NCBI RefSeq assembly: GCF_014699115.1
Contig: NZ_JACXAD010000033.1
Coordinates: forward strand, 1 to 51,863
Direction of reading: 5' to 3'
From: Hymenobacter montanus
Lineage (GTDB): Bacteria > Bacteroidota > Bacteroidia > Cytophagales > Hymenobacteraceae
Length of the DNA: 51,863 nucleotides
Part shown: positions 1 to 8,920 of the stretch, piece after piece
Layout of the letters: each line of letters begins with the position of its first letter
Numbering within the stretch: position 1 is the stretch's first letter
Position numbers and translations under genes: made by a program
Notes under the pieces: model-generated
What the model saw: only the letters and a program-made list of their open reading frames with translations
Database searches by the model: none
What the model was told of the DNA's origin: nothing

Positions 1-77
1 TGGCCGCGGGCCTCTACACCGTGCTCTGCCAGACGGCTGACGGCCAGCTCTTCGCTCGCCGCGTAGAGGTCCAATAG
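1..77 (+). CDS. 3' end of a secreted protein with a T9SS C-terminal sorting domain (partial)
   Basis: Only the last 24 codons are present, read from base 3 to a TAG stop at 75-77. The encoded tail contains AAGLYTV and ends ARRVEVQ. This matches the last beta strands of type IX secretion type A sorting domains, which typically carry 'L..GLY.v....dg....kr..v'. The same pattern ends the M1 peptidase at 2030-4036. In this family the domain directs export through the outer membrane and is usually cleaved off. The catalytic or binding part of the protein lies outside the window, so its function cannot be stated. Confidence 0.7.
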   Translation, partial: AAGLYTVLCQTADGQLFARRVEVQ

Positions 78-153
78 CCTCCGGCGGCCGACCCGCGGCC
101 GAGCGCCGGGGCTGGGGCATCCCCTAGCCCGCGCTCACCCGATCAATTCGACA

Positions 154-184
154 AACCCCCTTGGCACGGCCAAGGGGGTTTTTT
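154..184 (+). terminator. Rho-independent terminator after the partial T9SS gene
   Basis: An 11-bp perfect stem (AACCCCCTTGG at 154-164, CCAAGGGGGTT at 170-180) with a five-base loop is followed by a T run. It sits 77 bp after the stop codon of the partial gene and is placed to end its transcript. Confidence 0.85.
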
Positions 185-669
185 GATGCCCACCGTGCTG
201 GCGAGCGAAGCCTATTAACGAAAGTAACCCGACCGCCTTCGCCCCTGGAAATCAGCGCAACGAGGCCCGTTGAGTACTGATCAACAGCCAATTTCCTGGT
301 TATGGACGCGCAGAATTGGGAGAGGTGACATGGGTAACCCTAGCCAGCCGCGGCCCTCTACCTGAGTTGATGAAAACAGGCTTTCCGAGAGCCAAAAGCG
401 TCTGCAACACCCAACACTGAGTTCGTCACCGGCAACCCCTCGTTTGTCACTTTTCCGAGAATAAGGATGGTATCAGGCGCGACTATTGACGTAGACCCGC
501 TTAACACTGCACCCTCTTATACTGGTCCCCAATCTTAACTCTTTTCTTGGTAAAAAGGCTTTAACACTCCTTCTACACCCCTTGCTGCCCTTCAAAATGC
601 TGGGCGTTGGCTTGTACCGTCAAGTAAGCGGTATTTCTAAAACATCAATTTTTAAACCTCAAAAAACAC
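185..669. other. Intergenic region, no gene recognised
   Basis: This stretch separates the first terminator from the lipoprotein gene at 670. I found no convincing coding frame, RNA gene or repeat. A leader and promoter for the lipoprotein gene should lie near its right end, but no clear TAnnTTTG box is visible there. Confidence 0.4.
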
Positions 670-1818
670 ATGTGGAACAACACAAAACTCGCTTTGCTGG
701 CTTCGCTAATCTTCGTTGCTGGCTGCAAGAAAGATAAAGATGATATTATCCCACAGCCGCCCATCCAAAATAATTCGGCTTACATCCACGACATAGACGC
801 TACGCCGTTGTTCGCCAGGGTAAATGATGCCACGGGCCGCACCAGTGAGGAGTTTATCCGGGCGGTTGGCCGGCCGGCCCGGTTTCTAACTGACTTTTAC
901 GGCTACCAGGCGCTGCGGCTGACCTCGCCCGAACGGATCAAGCGGGATTTCGTTCCCAAATACGCGCAGGTGGTTCGGGAGGATAACAACGTGCTGGAGT
1001 TAAAATTCAATAGCGGCTGGAACGGCACGTTTTACAGCAACACCGCGATGAGGATCAGGGCGTTTAACACCTACACTGTTCCCATCGACCATTTTTACGC
1101 GAGCGGAGCGACTTTTAGGGATTTTCTGCCCCGCCTGGAAGAGTTCCGCGACATCATCCGAAGGGAAGGGCTCGAATCCAGGTATTTGATTCCTAACCCG
1201 GATTACGAGTTGGAGCTTGATACTGAAGCTAAATTGCCTCAGCTGAGACCCGCTCCCGTTATCAGAGGAGATGAGATAAACACGTTTCCCTCACAAACAA
1301 ACGCCATACTTATATTACCGGATGAGCACGGTAATGAGTCGATCTATAACGGGTTGTATACTGCTCTAAGCAATGCCGATATCTACGATTGGTTTGCATT
1401 AGAAATGATGAACGAAAGGCTACAGGGCGATGTGAATACCTTCTTGTCGGCCCCGGAAGGCAGTGACGCTTTTCTCAAGGCTAAAAAAGCCCTCCTGGAT
1501 TACTACGACACGGCCTGGAACCAATATTTCCCAGGAACGCGGGAGAACAACAATTACTTCCGCCTGATTGACTTAGCCCGGCGGAAAGGTAAGCGGGTCT
1601 ATGCGCTCGAAAAAGTCGACAATCTCAATTTCTTTTTCCGCTACGGAGAATTCCCTTTTGGCCTCTACGTTCGAAATAATGGCTGGGCCAAGAACCTCCC
1701 GGCAACGGGAAGGGGCATTGTTTTCGGGGGCAGCGCGCACTTTGAGGGGCCCGGTGCCGTCAACACGCAGGATTTCGTGCACCTCTATCACCCAGAACTC
1801 CGCATCTACAAGAATTGA
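670..1818 (+). CDS. Lipoprotein with TIKI/EreA/ChaN-like motifs
   Basis: A 382-residue predicted lipoprotein. A short signal peptide ends in the lipobox VAGC (Cys19), followed by a charged KKDKDD tether. The C-terminal half carries the motif set expected of the TIKI/EreA/ChaN/TraB superfamily. These are DEHGN (218-222, the G/D-E-x-H-G element), ALEMM (243-247), RNNGWAKN (335-342) and GGSAHF (353-358, the second His motif). Known members include erythromycin esterase, the haem-binding lipoprotein ChaN and Wnt-cleaving metalloproteases. I infer a metal- or haem-dependent hydrolase or binding protein at the cell surface or periplasm. The first 200 residues are not recognised. It appears to be a single-gene unit followed by a palindrome. 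The fold assignment rests on motif reading only. Confidence 0.75.
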   Translation: MWNNTKLALLASLIFVAGCKKDKDDIIPQPPIQNNSAYIHDIDATPLFARVNDATGRTSEEFIRAVGRPARFLTDFYGYQALRLTSPERIKRDFVPKYAQVVREDNNVLELKFNSGWNGTFYSNTAMRIRAFNTYTVPIDHFYASGATFRDFLPRLEEFRDIIRREGLESRYLIPNPDYELELDTEAKLPQLRPAPVIRGDEINTFPSQTNAILILPDEHGNESIYNGLYTALSNADIYDWFALEMMNERLQGDVNTFLSAPEGSDAFLKAKKALLDYYDTAWNQYFPGTRENNNYFRLIDLARRKGKRVYALEKVDNLNFFFRYGEFPFGLYVRNNGWAKNLPATGRGIVFGGSAHFEGPGAVNTQDFVHLYHPELRIYKN

Positions 1819-1882
1819 TGAGCGGCTGCGGCATTCGGAACGCCCCCGCAGCACGAGGCCCAAACACTATCTGAACGGCTCC

Positions 1883-1922
1883 ATCATTGGCCCGGCTTGA
1901 CCGGTCAGGCCGGGCCAATGAT
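1883..1922. terminator. Hairpin between lipoprotein and M1 peptidase genes
   Basis: Perfect 14-bp inverted repeat: ATCATTGGCCCGGC at 1883-1896 and its complement at 1909-1922, with a 12-base loop that is itself partly self-complementary. It lies 65 bp after the lipoprotein stop. There is no T run, so factor-independent termination is uncertain; it may be an mRNA 3'-end stabiliser or a repeat element. A second short hairpin (GCCCGGC/GCCGGGC, 1955-1972) follows. Confidence 0.5.
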
Positions 1923-2029
1923 AAATACTAGAGCGGTTGGGATGCTGGTAAACAGCCCGGCAAGTGCCGGGCGCTTCTTGCCCAGCAGCCGGCGGCTGAC
2001 TCATTTTTCCACTACTTGCTTTTCCTCAC

Positions 2030-4036
2030 ATGTTTCGCTTTTACTGCTTGGTGGCTGTTTTGCTGCTGACAACCGCTGGCCTTTGGGCGCAAACTCCCAC
2101 TATCCGCCCGGCTTTCGCAGATTTAACCCATGACGCGGCGGCCAGCTGTGCCAAGGGGCACCGGCAAGCAGCCCAGCGCGGCCCCACAACCACCGTACGC
2201 CATCGCCAGAAAATGGACCGCTACGATGTGACTTACTACAAGCTGGACCTCGCTCTGGAAAACAACTCGCGGGACGTGAGCGGCAACGTGCGCCTGCTGG
2301 CCCGGAACCTGGCCCAGCCGCTCGATTCGGTAGCCTTCGAGCTGTACCCGACTTTCACCATCGACTCCGTGGTGGTAAACGGGCGCCGCTCGCCGGGCTT
2401 GCGCCGCGCCGGTTCCGACGTAACGGCCCGGCTGCCGCAGGTAGTGCCCGCCAACACCCTGTTCAGCGCCGTGATCTACTACCGGGGCACCGCGCCCAAC
2501 GGCAGCTCGCCCGGTAGTGAGAACGCGCTCAGCACTCAGCTGGTCTCCGAGTTTGGCGTGAACGTCACCTGGAGCATCTCGCAGCCCTTCGCGGCGCACG
2601 AATGGTGGCCCTGCAAACAGGTGCTGACCGACAAAGCCGATTCGCTGGATGTGTGGGTGACGACGAGCAGCGCGAACAAAGTCGGCTCCAACGGGGTGCT
2701 GACGCGCGTGACGCCGCTGCCCAACGGCAAGAGCCGCTATGAGTGGAAGCACCGGGCCAAGCCCATTGCCTACTACCTCGTGTCGGTGGCCGTGGCCCCG
2801 TACGTCGAGTACGTCAACTACGCCCACCCGGCCGGTGGTCCTCAGATTCCCATCGTCAACTACGTCTACAACCAGGCCGCCCTGGAGAGCTACCGTGAGC
2901 AACTGGACTACACGCCGCTGCTGCTGGAAAACTTCTCCAGCCTGGTGAACCTCTACCCGTTTGCCTCGGAGAAATACGGCCACAGCATGGCCCCCATCGG
3001 CGGCGGCATGGAGCACCAGACCATGACCACGCAGGGAAACTTCAATGTCCTGCTCACGGCGCACGAGCTGTTCCATCAGTGGTTCGGCGATAACGTAACC
3101 TGTGCTTCGTGGGAGGATATCTGGCTCCACGAGGGGTTTGCCTCCTACGGCGAGTACCTTTCGCTGCAACGCTTCGCCCCGGCTGGTACCGACCGGGACT
3201 GGATGGACCAGGCCCACCAGCTTGTTTTGCAAAACCCCGGAGGTAGCCTCTGGGTCGCTGATACTACCGACGACGAACGCATCTTTAGTATCCGCCTTTC
3301 TTATCGAAAAGGCGCGGCGGTGGTCCACATGCTGCGCTACCTGCTCAACGACGATACCAAGTTCTTCCGGGCCCTGCGCACCTACCAAAGCACCTACAGT
3401 GGCCGCACGGCCCGCACCCAGGACTTGCAGCGCATTTTCGAGGCCGAGGCCGGCCGGTCGCTGCAGTACTTCTTTGACCAGTGGTACCGGGGGGAGGGCT
3501 ATCCCACCTTCGACGTGCGCTGGAACCAGGTTGGGCCGAATTTCTACCTGCGCAGCACCGAAACCACGTCTATGCCCACGGTCACGCCCTTCTTCGACAC
3601 GGACGTAGACTATACCCTGCGATTCACCGACGGCACCGAGCAAACCCTGCGCCGGCGCCAGAGCCAGCCGGTTTCCTCCTTCACGGTGCCCGTCAGCAAA
3701 GCCGTGGCTTCGGTCACCGTGGATGGGCAGCAGTGGATACTGAATGGCCCGGGCACCAGCGTGCGCGACAATACACTAGTACTGAGCACGGCCACCGCTA
3801 ACCCAGCCCGGTTCACGGTATATCCTAATCCTTGCCGCGAAATCCTGCATCTGCCGGACCTGACGAGCCGGGCCAGCGCCGAAGTGAGCGACGCCACCGG
3901 CCGGGTACTGCTGCGCCAGGTCGTGGACCCGCTCAACGCGCGCATAGACACCCGTACCCTGGCGCCCGGCCTCTACCATCTGCGCCTGACTACCGCCAGC
4001 GGCGCCGCCTCCCTGGCTCGCTTCGTGCGGGAATAA
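2030..4036 (+). CDS. Secreted M1 family zinc metallopeptidase with T9SS sorting domain
   Basis: A 668-residue protein with an N-terminal signal peptide (about 1-20, cleavage near LWAQ). The M1 peptidase N-terminal beta domain spans roughly residues 60-250. The catalytic domain has the exopeptidase-type motif GGGMEHQT and the zinc site HELFH (His345, Glu346, His349) with the third ligand Glu368 exactly 18 residues on, in LHEGFAS. All expected zinc and catalytic residues are therefore present. The last 75 residues (FTVYPNP ... LAPGLYHLRL ... RFVRE) form a type IX secretion sorting domain, so the enzyme should be exported to the surface or medium. The likely role is cleavage of N-terminal residues from peptides outside the cell. 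The ATG at 2030 is chosen because it begins the signal peptide directly. Confidence 0.93.
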   Translation: MFRFYCLVAVLLLTTAGLWAQTPTIRPAFADLTHDAAASCAKGHRQAAQRGPTTTVRHRQKMDRYDVTYYKLDLALENNSRDVSGNVRLLARNLAQPLDSVAFELYPTFTIDSVVVNGRRSPGLRRAGSDVTARLPQVVPANTLFSAVIYYRGTAPNGSSPGSENALSTQLVSEFGVNVTWSISQPFAAHEWWPCKQVLTDKADSLDVWVTTSSANKVGSNGVLTRVTPLPNGKSRYEWKHRAKPIAYYLVSVAVAPYVEYVNYAHPAGGPQIPIVNYVYNQAALESYREQLDYTPLLLENFSSLVNLYPFASEKYGHSMAPIGGGMEHQTMTTQGNFNVLLTAHELFHQWFGDNVTCASWEDIWLHEGFASYGEYLSLQRFAPAGTDRDWMDQAHQLVLQNPGGSLWVADTTDDERIFSIRLSYRKGAAVVHMLRYLLNDDTKFFRALRTYQSTYSGRTARTQDLQRIFEAEAGRSLQYFFDQWYRGEGYPTFDVRWNQVGPNFYLRSTETTSMPTVTPFFDTDVDYTLRFTDGTEQTLRRRQSQPVSSFTVPVSKAVASVTVDGQQWILNGPGTSVRDNTLVLSTATANPARFTVYPNPCREILHLPDLTSRASAEVSDATGRVLLRQVVDPLNARIDTRTLAPGLYHLRLTTASGAASLARFVRE

Positions 4037-4114
4037 AGCCAGGAGCCGAAAGCCGGAGCGGCAGTACGGCAGTTTGATCAGCGACCGCAGAGAACAGAGC
4101 AGCGGTCAGAGGTA

Positions 4115-4191
4115 AATACGACTCGGGCTAACAACCCGCCCCCAGCGGCAACCAGTGCTGCGGGGGGTGGGTTGTTAGCCCGAGTCGTATT
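4115..4191. repeat. Long perfect inverted repeat (23-bp arms) upstream of hldD
   Basis: Left arm 4115-4137 (begins AATACGACTCGGGC) is the exact complement of right arm 4169-4191, with a 31-base GC-rich interior that can also pair partly. It ends 42 bp before the hldD start codon and 79 bp after the M1 peptidase stop. There is no downstream T run. It could be a terminator for the peptidase, a small palindromic mobile element, or a structured hldD leader. Confidence 0.85.
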
Positions 4192-4233
4192 CTACGCGAA
4201 ATCAACCCTACTTTTGACGAAAATCCCCGCCTT

Positions 4234-5202
4234 ATGATAGTCGTCACCGGTGCGGCCGGCTTCATTGCCAGCTGCCTTGTTTCCCGCCTCAACGCCGCCA
4301 ACTTCAACGATGTGGTGGTGGTCGATAATTTCTCGATTGCGAAGAAGCTGCCCAACATTGAGGGCAAGAAGCTGCGCGAGTACGTAGACCGGGAAACGTT
4401 TTTTGAGTGGCTTGAGGCCCACCACGAGCAGGTGGAGTTCGTGTTTCACCTGGGGGCCCGCACCGACACCACGGAGATGGACCCGGCCGTGTTCGACCTG
4501 CTCAACCTGAATTACTCCAAGCGCATGTGGCAGGCCTGCGTGCGCTACCAGCTGCCCCTGGTATACGCTTCCTCGGCGGCTACGTACGGCGACGGTACGC
4601 TCGGCTACACCGACACCGACGAGGCCCTGTTCCCGCTCTACCGCCCGCTGAACCCCTACGGCGAGTCGAAAAACGACTTCGACAACTGGGCCTTGCAGCA
4701 GCCCGAAAAGCCCTATTTCTGGGCCGGGCTGAAGTTCTTCAACGTGTACGGGCCCAACGAGTACCACAAGGGCCGCATGGCCTCCGTGATTTTTCACGCC
4801 TTCAACCAGATTCAGCAAACGGGTTCGATGACGCTGTTTAAGTCGCACCACCCCGACTATACCGACGGCGGGCAGATGCGCGACTTCGTCTATGTTAAAG
4901 ACGTGGTGGAAGTGTGCTACTTTCTGCTGCACCACCGGAAAGATTCGGGCATTTATAACCTGGGCAGCGGCCAGGCCCGCACCTTCCTGGACCTGGCGCT
5001 GAACACGTTCGAGGCCCTGGACCGTACGGCTGATATTCGGTTTAAAGACACGCCCGAGGACATTCGGGACAAATACCAGTACTTCACGGAAGCGGATATG
5101 AGCAAGCTCCGGGGCATTGGCTACGCGCAACCATTCACCCGGCTCGAAGACGGCATTGCCGACTACGTCCGGAACTACTTGGTACCAGGACAGTATTTGT
5201 AA
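4234..5202 (+). CDS. hldD: ADP-L-glycero-D-manno-heptose-6-epimerase
   Basis: A 322-residue short-chain dehydrogenase-type epimerase. It shows the Rossmann motif GAAGFIAS at residues 6-13, the DNFS loop after beta-2, the YASSAATYG segment, and the catalytic Tyr142-x3-Lys146 (NPYGESK). It also has the HldD-specific FFNVYGPNEYHKG and GQMRDFVYVKDVV segments. Length matches the family (about 310-330). HldD converts ADP-D-glycero-manno-heptose to the L,D form for lipopolysaccharide core synthesis in the cytoplasm. No other heptose genes are adjacent. The start ATG gives the Rossmann fold at the very N-terminus, as is usual. Confidence 0.95.
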   Translation: MIVVTGAAGFIASCLVSRLNAANFNDVVVVDNFSIAKKLPNIEGKKLREYVDRETFFEWLEAHHEQVEFVFHLGARTDTTEMDPAVFDLLNLNYSKRMWQACVRYQLPLVYASSAATYGDGTLGYTDTDEALFPLYRPLNPYGESKNDFDNWALQQPEKPYFWAGLKFFNVYGPNEYHKGRMASVIFHAFNQIQQTGSMTLFKSHHPDYTDGGQMRDFVYVKDVVEVCYFLLHHRKDSGIYNLGSGQARTFLDLALNTFEALDRTADIRFKDTPEDIRDKYQYFTEADMSKLRGIGYAQPFTRLEDGIADYVRNYLVPGQYL

Positions 5203-5312
5203 GCTGAAGTTTTTAGCTTGCGCCAGCTGTTCCAGCAGCGCTCTTCCGGTTGGGGCCAGTGCTTGGCCACGCCGCTAGCCGTTCCATTGCTTTCCTCAAT
5301 CTTTCGCTCGCT

Positions 5313-6731
5313 GTGAATCAACCTGCTCGTCCTGTTATCACCATTGTGGGCGGCGGCTTCGCGGGCACAGCGCTGGCCTTACAGCTGCGGCGCCAGCCGG
5401 CCCTGGCGCAGGCTGCTATTCATCTGATTGAGCCCCGGGAACTTCCCGGCCCGGGCCTGGCCTACACCGCTCGCCGCCCCGAGTACCTGCTCAACGTGCG
5501 CCCGGGCGCGCTGAGCCTGTACCCGAATGCTCCGCAGCACTTTGCCGATTGGCTGCGCGGCCAACCCGAAAGCACGGCCGGCGTGCCCGAATTTGCGCCC
5601 CGGTCCACCTACGGCCGCTACCTCAGCGAAGAGCTGCTGGCGGCGCTAACTGCTTCGCCGACCGCGGAGGCGGGCGGCTTGTGCTGGCACCGCACCACCG
5701 CCGTGGTGGCCCCGCTCCGGGCCGATGGCCGCCGTGCCGTGCTGCTGGCCAACGGCACAACCCTCGTGAGCGACTTCGTGGTGCTGGCCCTGGGTAACTT
5801 CCCGCCCCCGCCCCCGGCCGGACCCGACCACCGCTACCTGCACCACGACGCTTACCATGCCGACCCCTGGGCCGCCGGTAACCTGCGCCGCATCGGGCCC
5901 GACGACTCGGTGCTGCTCATTGGCTCGGGCCTCACCGCCATCGATGTGCTGCTGGCCCTGCGCAAAGACGGCCACCGGGCGCCGGTGAACGTAGTAGCTC
6001 GCCACGGCCGCTGGCCGGCCGCGCACGGCTCCGCTACGGCCTCTTACCCCAACTTTTACCCGGAACTGGCCGCCGAAACTACCGTTACCGGCGTGCTGGC
6101 CGTATTCAAGCGGCACTTGCGCCGCGCTGCCGCCGAGGGCATCGATTGGCGGCCGGTGATGGACGCGCTGCGGCCCGACTTAGGGCGCATCTGGGCCGCT
6201 TGGCCCCTAACCGAACAACGTCGGTTTCTGCGCCACCTGGCCGGTTTGTGGGCCGTGACGCGCCACCGCAGCCCCCCCGAAAACGCCGCGGCCCTGGCTG
6301 AGCTCACAGCTGCCGGGCTGGTGCAGCTGCACGTGGGCACGGTGCGCGAAATCCTCCCCGACGGCCCCGTGCTACGGGTGCGGGTGCGGCCCCACGGCAC
6401 CCGGGGCAGCTGGCACGTGGCCCAACACGTGGTGTGCTGCACCGGCCCCCTGCTCGACTACAGCCGCATTACCGACCCGCTCGTGATGAGCCTGCGCGAT
6501 GCCGGCCACCTCACGGCCGATTCCCTGCGCCTGGGCTTGCTCACGAGTGAGTGCGGGGCCGTGCGCGGCGCCGACGGCATGACTTCAAGCACCATCTTCA
6601 CCCTGGGGCCAAGCCGGCGGCCGGCGTATTTTGAGTCCACGGCGGTGCCGGAACTGCGCCAGCAGGCCGTAATGCTGGCCACCGAGCTGGCCCGGCGGGT
6701 AAGCCAAGCCCGCTTGCTGGTCCCCGGTTAG
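5313..6731 (+). CDS. FAD/NAD(P)-binding protein (NAD_binding_9-type)
   Basis: From the GTG at 5313 the product is 472 residues. The frame extends upstream to a TTG at 5250, but the GTG places the dinucleotide-binding motif VGGGFAGTALA about 12 residues from the start, as in related proteins. The early GPGLAYTARRPEYLLNVRPG segment is typical of FAD/NAD(P)-binding proteins of the PF13454 type. A second nucleotide motif, LLIGSGLTAIDVLLAL, lies mid-protein. A conserved stretch of the same family, CCTGPLLDYSRI, lies near the C-terminus. The reaction is unknown; an oxidoreductase is inferred. It ends at a strong bidirectional terminator facing a minus-strand gene. Confidence 0.85.
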   Translation: MNQPARPVITIVGGGFAGTALALQLRRQPALAQAAIHLIEPRELPGPGLAYTARRPEYLLNVRPGALSLYPNAPQHFADWLRGQPESTAGVPEFAPRSTYGRYLSEELLAALTASPTAEAGGLCWHRTTAVVAPLRADGRRAVLLANGTTLVSDFVVLALGNFPPPPPAGPDHRYLHHDAYHADPWAAGNLRRIGPDDSVLLIGSGLTAIDVLLALRKDGHRAPVNVVARHGRWPAAHGSATASYPNFYPELAAETTVTGVLAVFKRHLRRAAAEGIDWRPVMDALRPDLGRIWAAWPLTEQRRFLRHLAGLWAVTRHRSPPENAAALAELTAAGLVQLHVGTVREILPDGPVLRVRVRPHGTRGSWHVAQHVVCCTGPLLDYSRITDPLVMSLRDAGHLTADSLRLGLLTSECGAVRGADGMTSSTIFTLGPSRRPAYFESTAVPELRQQAVMLATELARRVSQARLLVPG

Positions 6732-6927
6732 AGCTACATCTCCCTGACTCCCTTGACCCGCGAGGCGGGCCGAGGAGCGAGTTTCAACAACCTATTTATA
6801 GCAAGCACCCTGCACAGCAAGCGGAATCGAAGCAACCTAAGGCTTAATACAGTACCGCAACTTACAAAGCTGTAATCTGAAGCAAAATATTGATTCTTAC
6901 CAGATAGTGACTCTAATAAATCATTAA

Positions 6928-6973
6928 GAAATGAAAATCCCCACCTCTGTCCAGAGATAGGGATTTTCATTTC
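6928..6973. terminator. Bidirectional terminator between convergent genes
   Basis: A perfect 14-bp stem (GAAATGAAAATCCC at 6928-6941; complement at 6960-6973) contains a nested CTCTG/CAGAG hairpin in its loop. A-rich and T-rich flanks sit on both strands. It lies between the convergent FAD-protein gene (+) and the small gene at 7069-7341 (-). The rest of 6732-7068 shows no gene. Confidence 0.7.
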
Positions 6974-7068
6974 CTGGAGTTAGTAGTTCAGAGAATGATA
7001 GTGGATTCCCGTTGATGCGCATAGCGCGGTGACCTCTCATCACCACTCGCTCAGCTGTCTATTAGCTA

Positions 7069-7341
7069 TTACGCGGCCAAAGCCGGATAGAGCGGTAACA
7101 CAGGCGCTTCAGCCGGGAAAGAGGGGCTGATGTCGGCCAAGCGAGTGGGTGCGATGGCCCGCGATTCGTCGGCGTGGCGACGCAGGGCCCGCATCAGCAA
7201 ATACTTATACTTTTCGGCATCAGCCAAGGCTTGCTCGACAGCCTGTACAGCGTCGGCGTAAGCTACTACGGGCTGCAGCTCGCGGCGGGGGCGGCGGGCT
7301 TCAAAGACATTAGAAGCGAGGTATTCGGCGGCTGATTTCAT
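7069..7341 (-). CDS. Small hypothetical protein (90 aa)
   Basis: Not recognised. From the ATG at 7341 the product begins MKSAAEYLASNVFEARR. It is largely helical and charged in the middle (EKYKYLLMRALRRHADE) with a proline-rich tail. The frame stays open upstream to 7434, but the upstream extension is Lys/Arg-rich and AT-rich and unlike the rest, so the internal ATG is preferred. It has no signal peptide or membrane segment and is probably cytoplasmic. The zinc-type dehydrogenase gene upstream on the same strand ends 144 bp before this start. Confidence 0.55.
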   Translation of the reverse strand: MKSAAEYLASNVFEARRPRRELQPVVAYADAVQAVEQALADAEKYKYLLMRALRRHADESRAIAPTRLADISPSFPAEAPVLPLYPALAA

Positions 7342-7485
7342 GACAAAAACGCAGGTGATTTTGAGGGCGAAATGCCTTGTTTTATTAACCCCAAAGTGCT
7401 TGTTTTCATTCCTTCGACTCCTGCTTTTTGCCACTATTCAGCGAAAAAATACAGCATCAATCAATTCGATTAACATCCTGATTTT

Positions 7486-8493
7486 TCAAACGATTTTTAG
7501 CACGATCTTACCAAATTGTGCGCCCGACTCCAGGCGTCTCAGGGCCGCTTCGCCCGCCGCGAGCGGGAACACTTCGTCGACCTCGGGTACGATGCTTTTC
7601 TCCGTTACCAGGGCCAGCATGTCGTCGAAGTCCTGGGGGCTGCCCATGGTTGAACCCAGAAGGCTGAGCTGCTTCCAGAATACTTTGGCGGGCGGCAGTT
7701 GGGGTATGGCCCCCAGGGTGCCTCCGTAAAATACAATGCGTCCTCCCGGGGCAGCCGCGTCAAGCAGCGCGTTAAAAGGTGCCCCGGCCGCGCTGTCGAT
7801 GATGACGTCGAACGGGCCACCAGCTTGCTGTAGTAGCGTTTTCACCCAGTTTTCGGCAGTGTAGTTGATGCCGCCCCGGGCGCCCAACTGTTGGGCCCGG
7901 GCAAGCTTGGCGTCGGCGCTCGACGTCACCCACACTTCGGCGCCGCGGGCGGCACAAAGCTGGGCGGCTACGGAAGCGACGCCCCCTCCTACCCCGGTTA
8001 CCAGCACCCGCTCACCGGGCTGCACCTGCGCCCGGGTGAACGCCGCCCGGTAGGCCGTCAGCCCCGCCAGCGGCAGCGCCGCGGCCTGCTCAAAGGTGAG
8101 GTGCGGCGGGATCGGCCGGATGTACTGAGCGGGTAAAGTGATGAACTCGGCAAAGGTGCCGGGGTCGGGCATGCCCAGCACCACAAACTCCTTCGCCTGG
8201 GCCCGGGGGTTGTCGCCCCAGCGCAGTCCAGGGTTGATGAGGACGCGGGCTCCCACGAGGGGAGCCGTGGCGGGCACGCTTTCGCCGTGCGCAGCTACTT
8301 CCCCGGCACCGTCGGCCCCCAGGGTGCAGGGCAGGCGCAGGCCGGCGTACTGGCCTTTTTGAATCCAGACGTCGCGGTAGTTGAGAGCGGCGGCGTGCAG
8401 CTTCACCAGGATTTCGCCAGCGGCGGGCGCAGGAGTGGGAACGTCGCGCACCGTGGCAGGCTGGTGGACGGCATCGAGTTGGAGGGCTTGCAT
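7486..8493 (-). CDS. Quinone-oxidoreductase-like medium-chain dehydrogenase
   Basis: A 335-residue member of the medium-chain dehydrogenase/reductase superfamily. The N-terminal GroES-like domain has HAAALNYRDVWIQKGQY and LGADGAGEV. The coenzyme domain has GVGGGVASVAAQL, the NADPH-binding glycine motif, followed by FDVIIDSAAG. The structural four-cysteine zinc lobe of alcohol dehydrogenases is absent, which points to the zinc-free NADPH:quinone reductase/YhdH-like branch rather than a true alcohol dehydrogenase. The predicted role is NAD(P)H-dependent reduction of a quinone or enone in the cytoplasm. The substrate cannot be told from sequence. Confidence 0.88.
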   Translation of the reverse strand: MQALQLDAVHQPATVRDVPTPAPAAGEILVKLHAAALNYRDVWIQKGQYAGLRLPCTLGADGAGEVAAHGESVPATAPLVGARVLINPGLRWGDNPRAQAKEFVVLGMPDPGTFAEFITLPAQYIRPIPPHLTFEQAAALPLAGLTAYRAAFTRAQVQPGERVLVTGVGGGVASVAAQLCAARGAEVWVTSSADAKLARAQQLGARGGINYTAENWVKTLLQQAGGPFDVIIDSAAGAPFNALLDAAAPGGRIVFYGGTLGAIPQLPPAKVFWKQLSLLGSTMGSPQDFDDMLALVTEKSIVPEVDEVFPLAAGEAALRRLESGAQFGKIVLKIV

Positions 8494-8920
8494 GTTTTAG
8501 CTGGGCAGTGAGAGGGTAATTACTGAATTGGCAGATCAAAACAACCGGGAATCCGGCGGCGGAAGTTAAGTAGCCCGCGCTTCTACCGGGGAGCAACGGC
8601 GAATGGGCACAAGTTGCCCGCCGCAAAGCTGCCGGGCATCAGGCAACACAAGATTACGGCAGCCCGACCTTCAGCGGGCCTATAAACGCGCAGACTGTAC
8701 TCGCTATACTCGCCACATTGGGGGCTGCTGAGTTTCGGCTGCATTGGGCCATTATGGGCTTACCGCTAGCCTCACGGCAGTAGGTAGTGCAGCAAACAAC
8801 CCTGCTGCCTCTTCGGACCCCGGCCCTACAAATTGGGCCTGCCATGCGAGCAGGCTCAATAAATGGGCCATTGATGGTGACCAGTACCTATGTTGCCGTT
8901 ATGTCGGACAGCTACATACC

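Noticed and set aside
2123..3643. A 506-codon open frame on the minus strand
   Set aside because: It is antisense to the M1 peptidase, which has intact catalytic motifs. The antisense product has no recognisable domain and the length follows from high GC at third positions.
8494..8920. Short frames downstream of the repeat block
   Set aside because: The translations are Cys/Arg/Ser-rich without coherent composition, and no start or family supports them.
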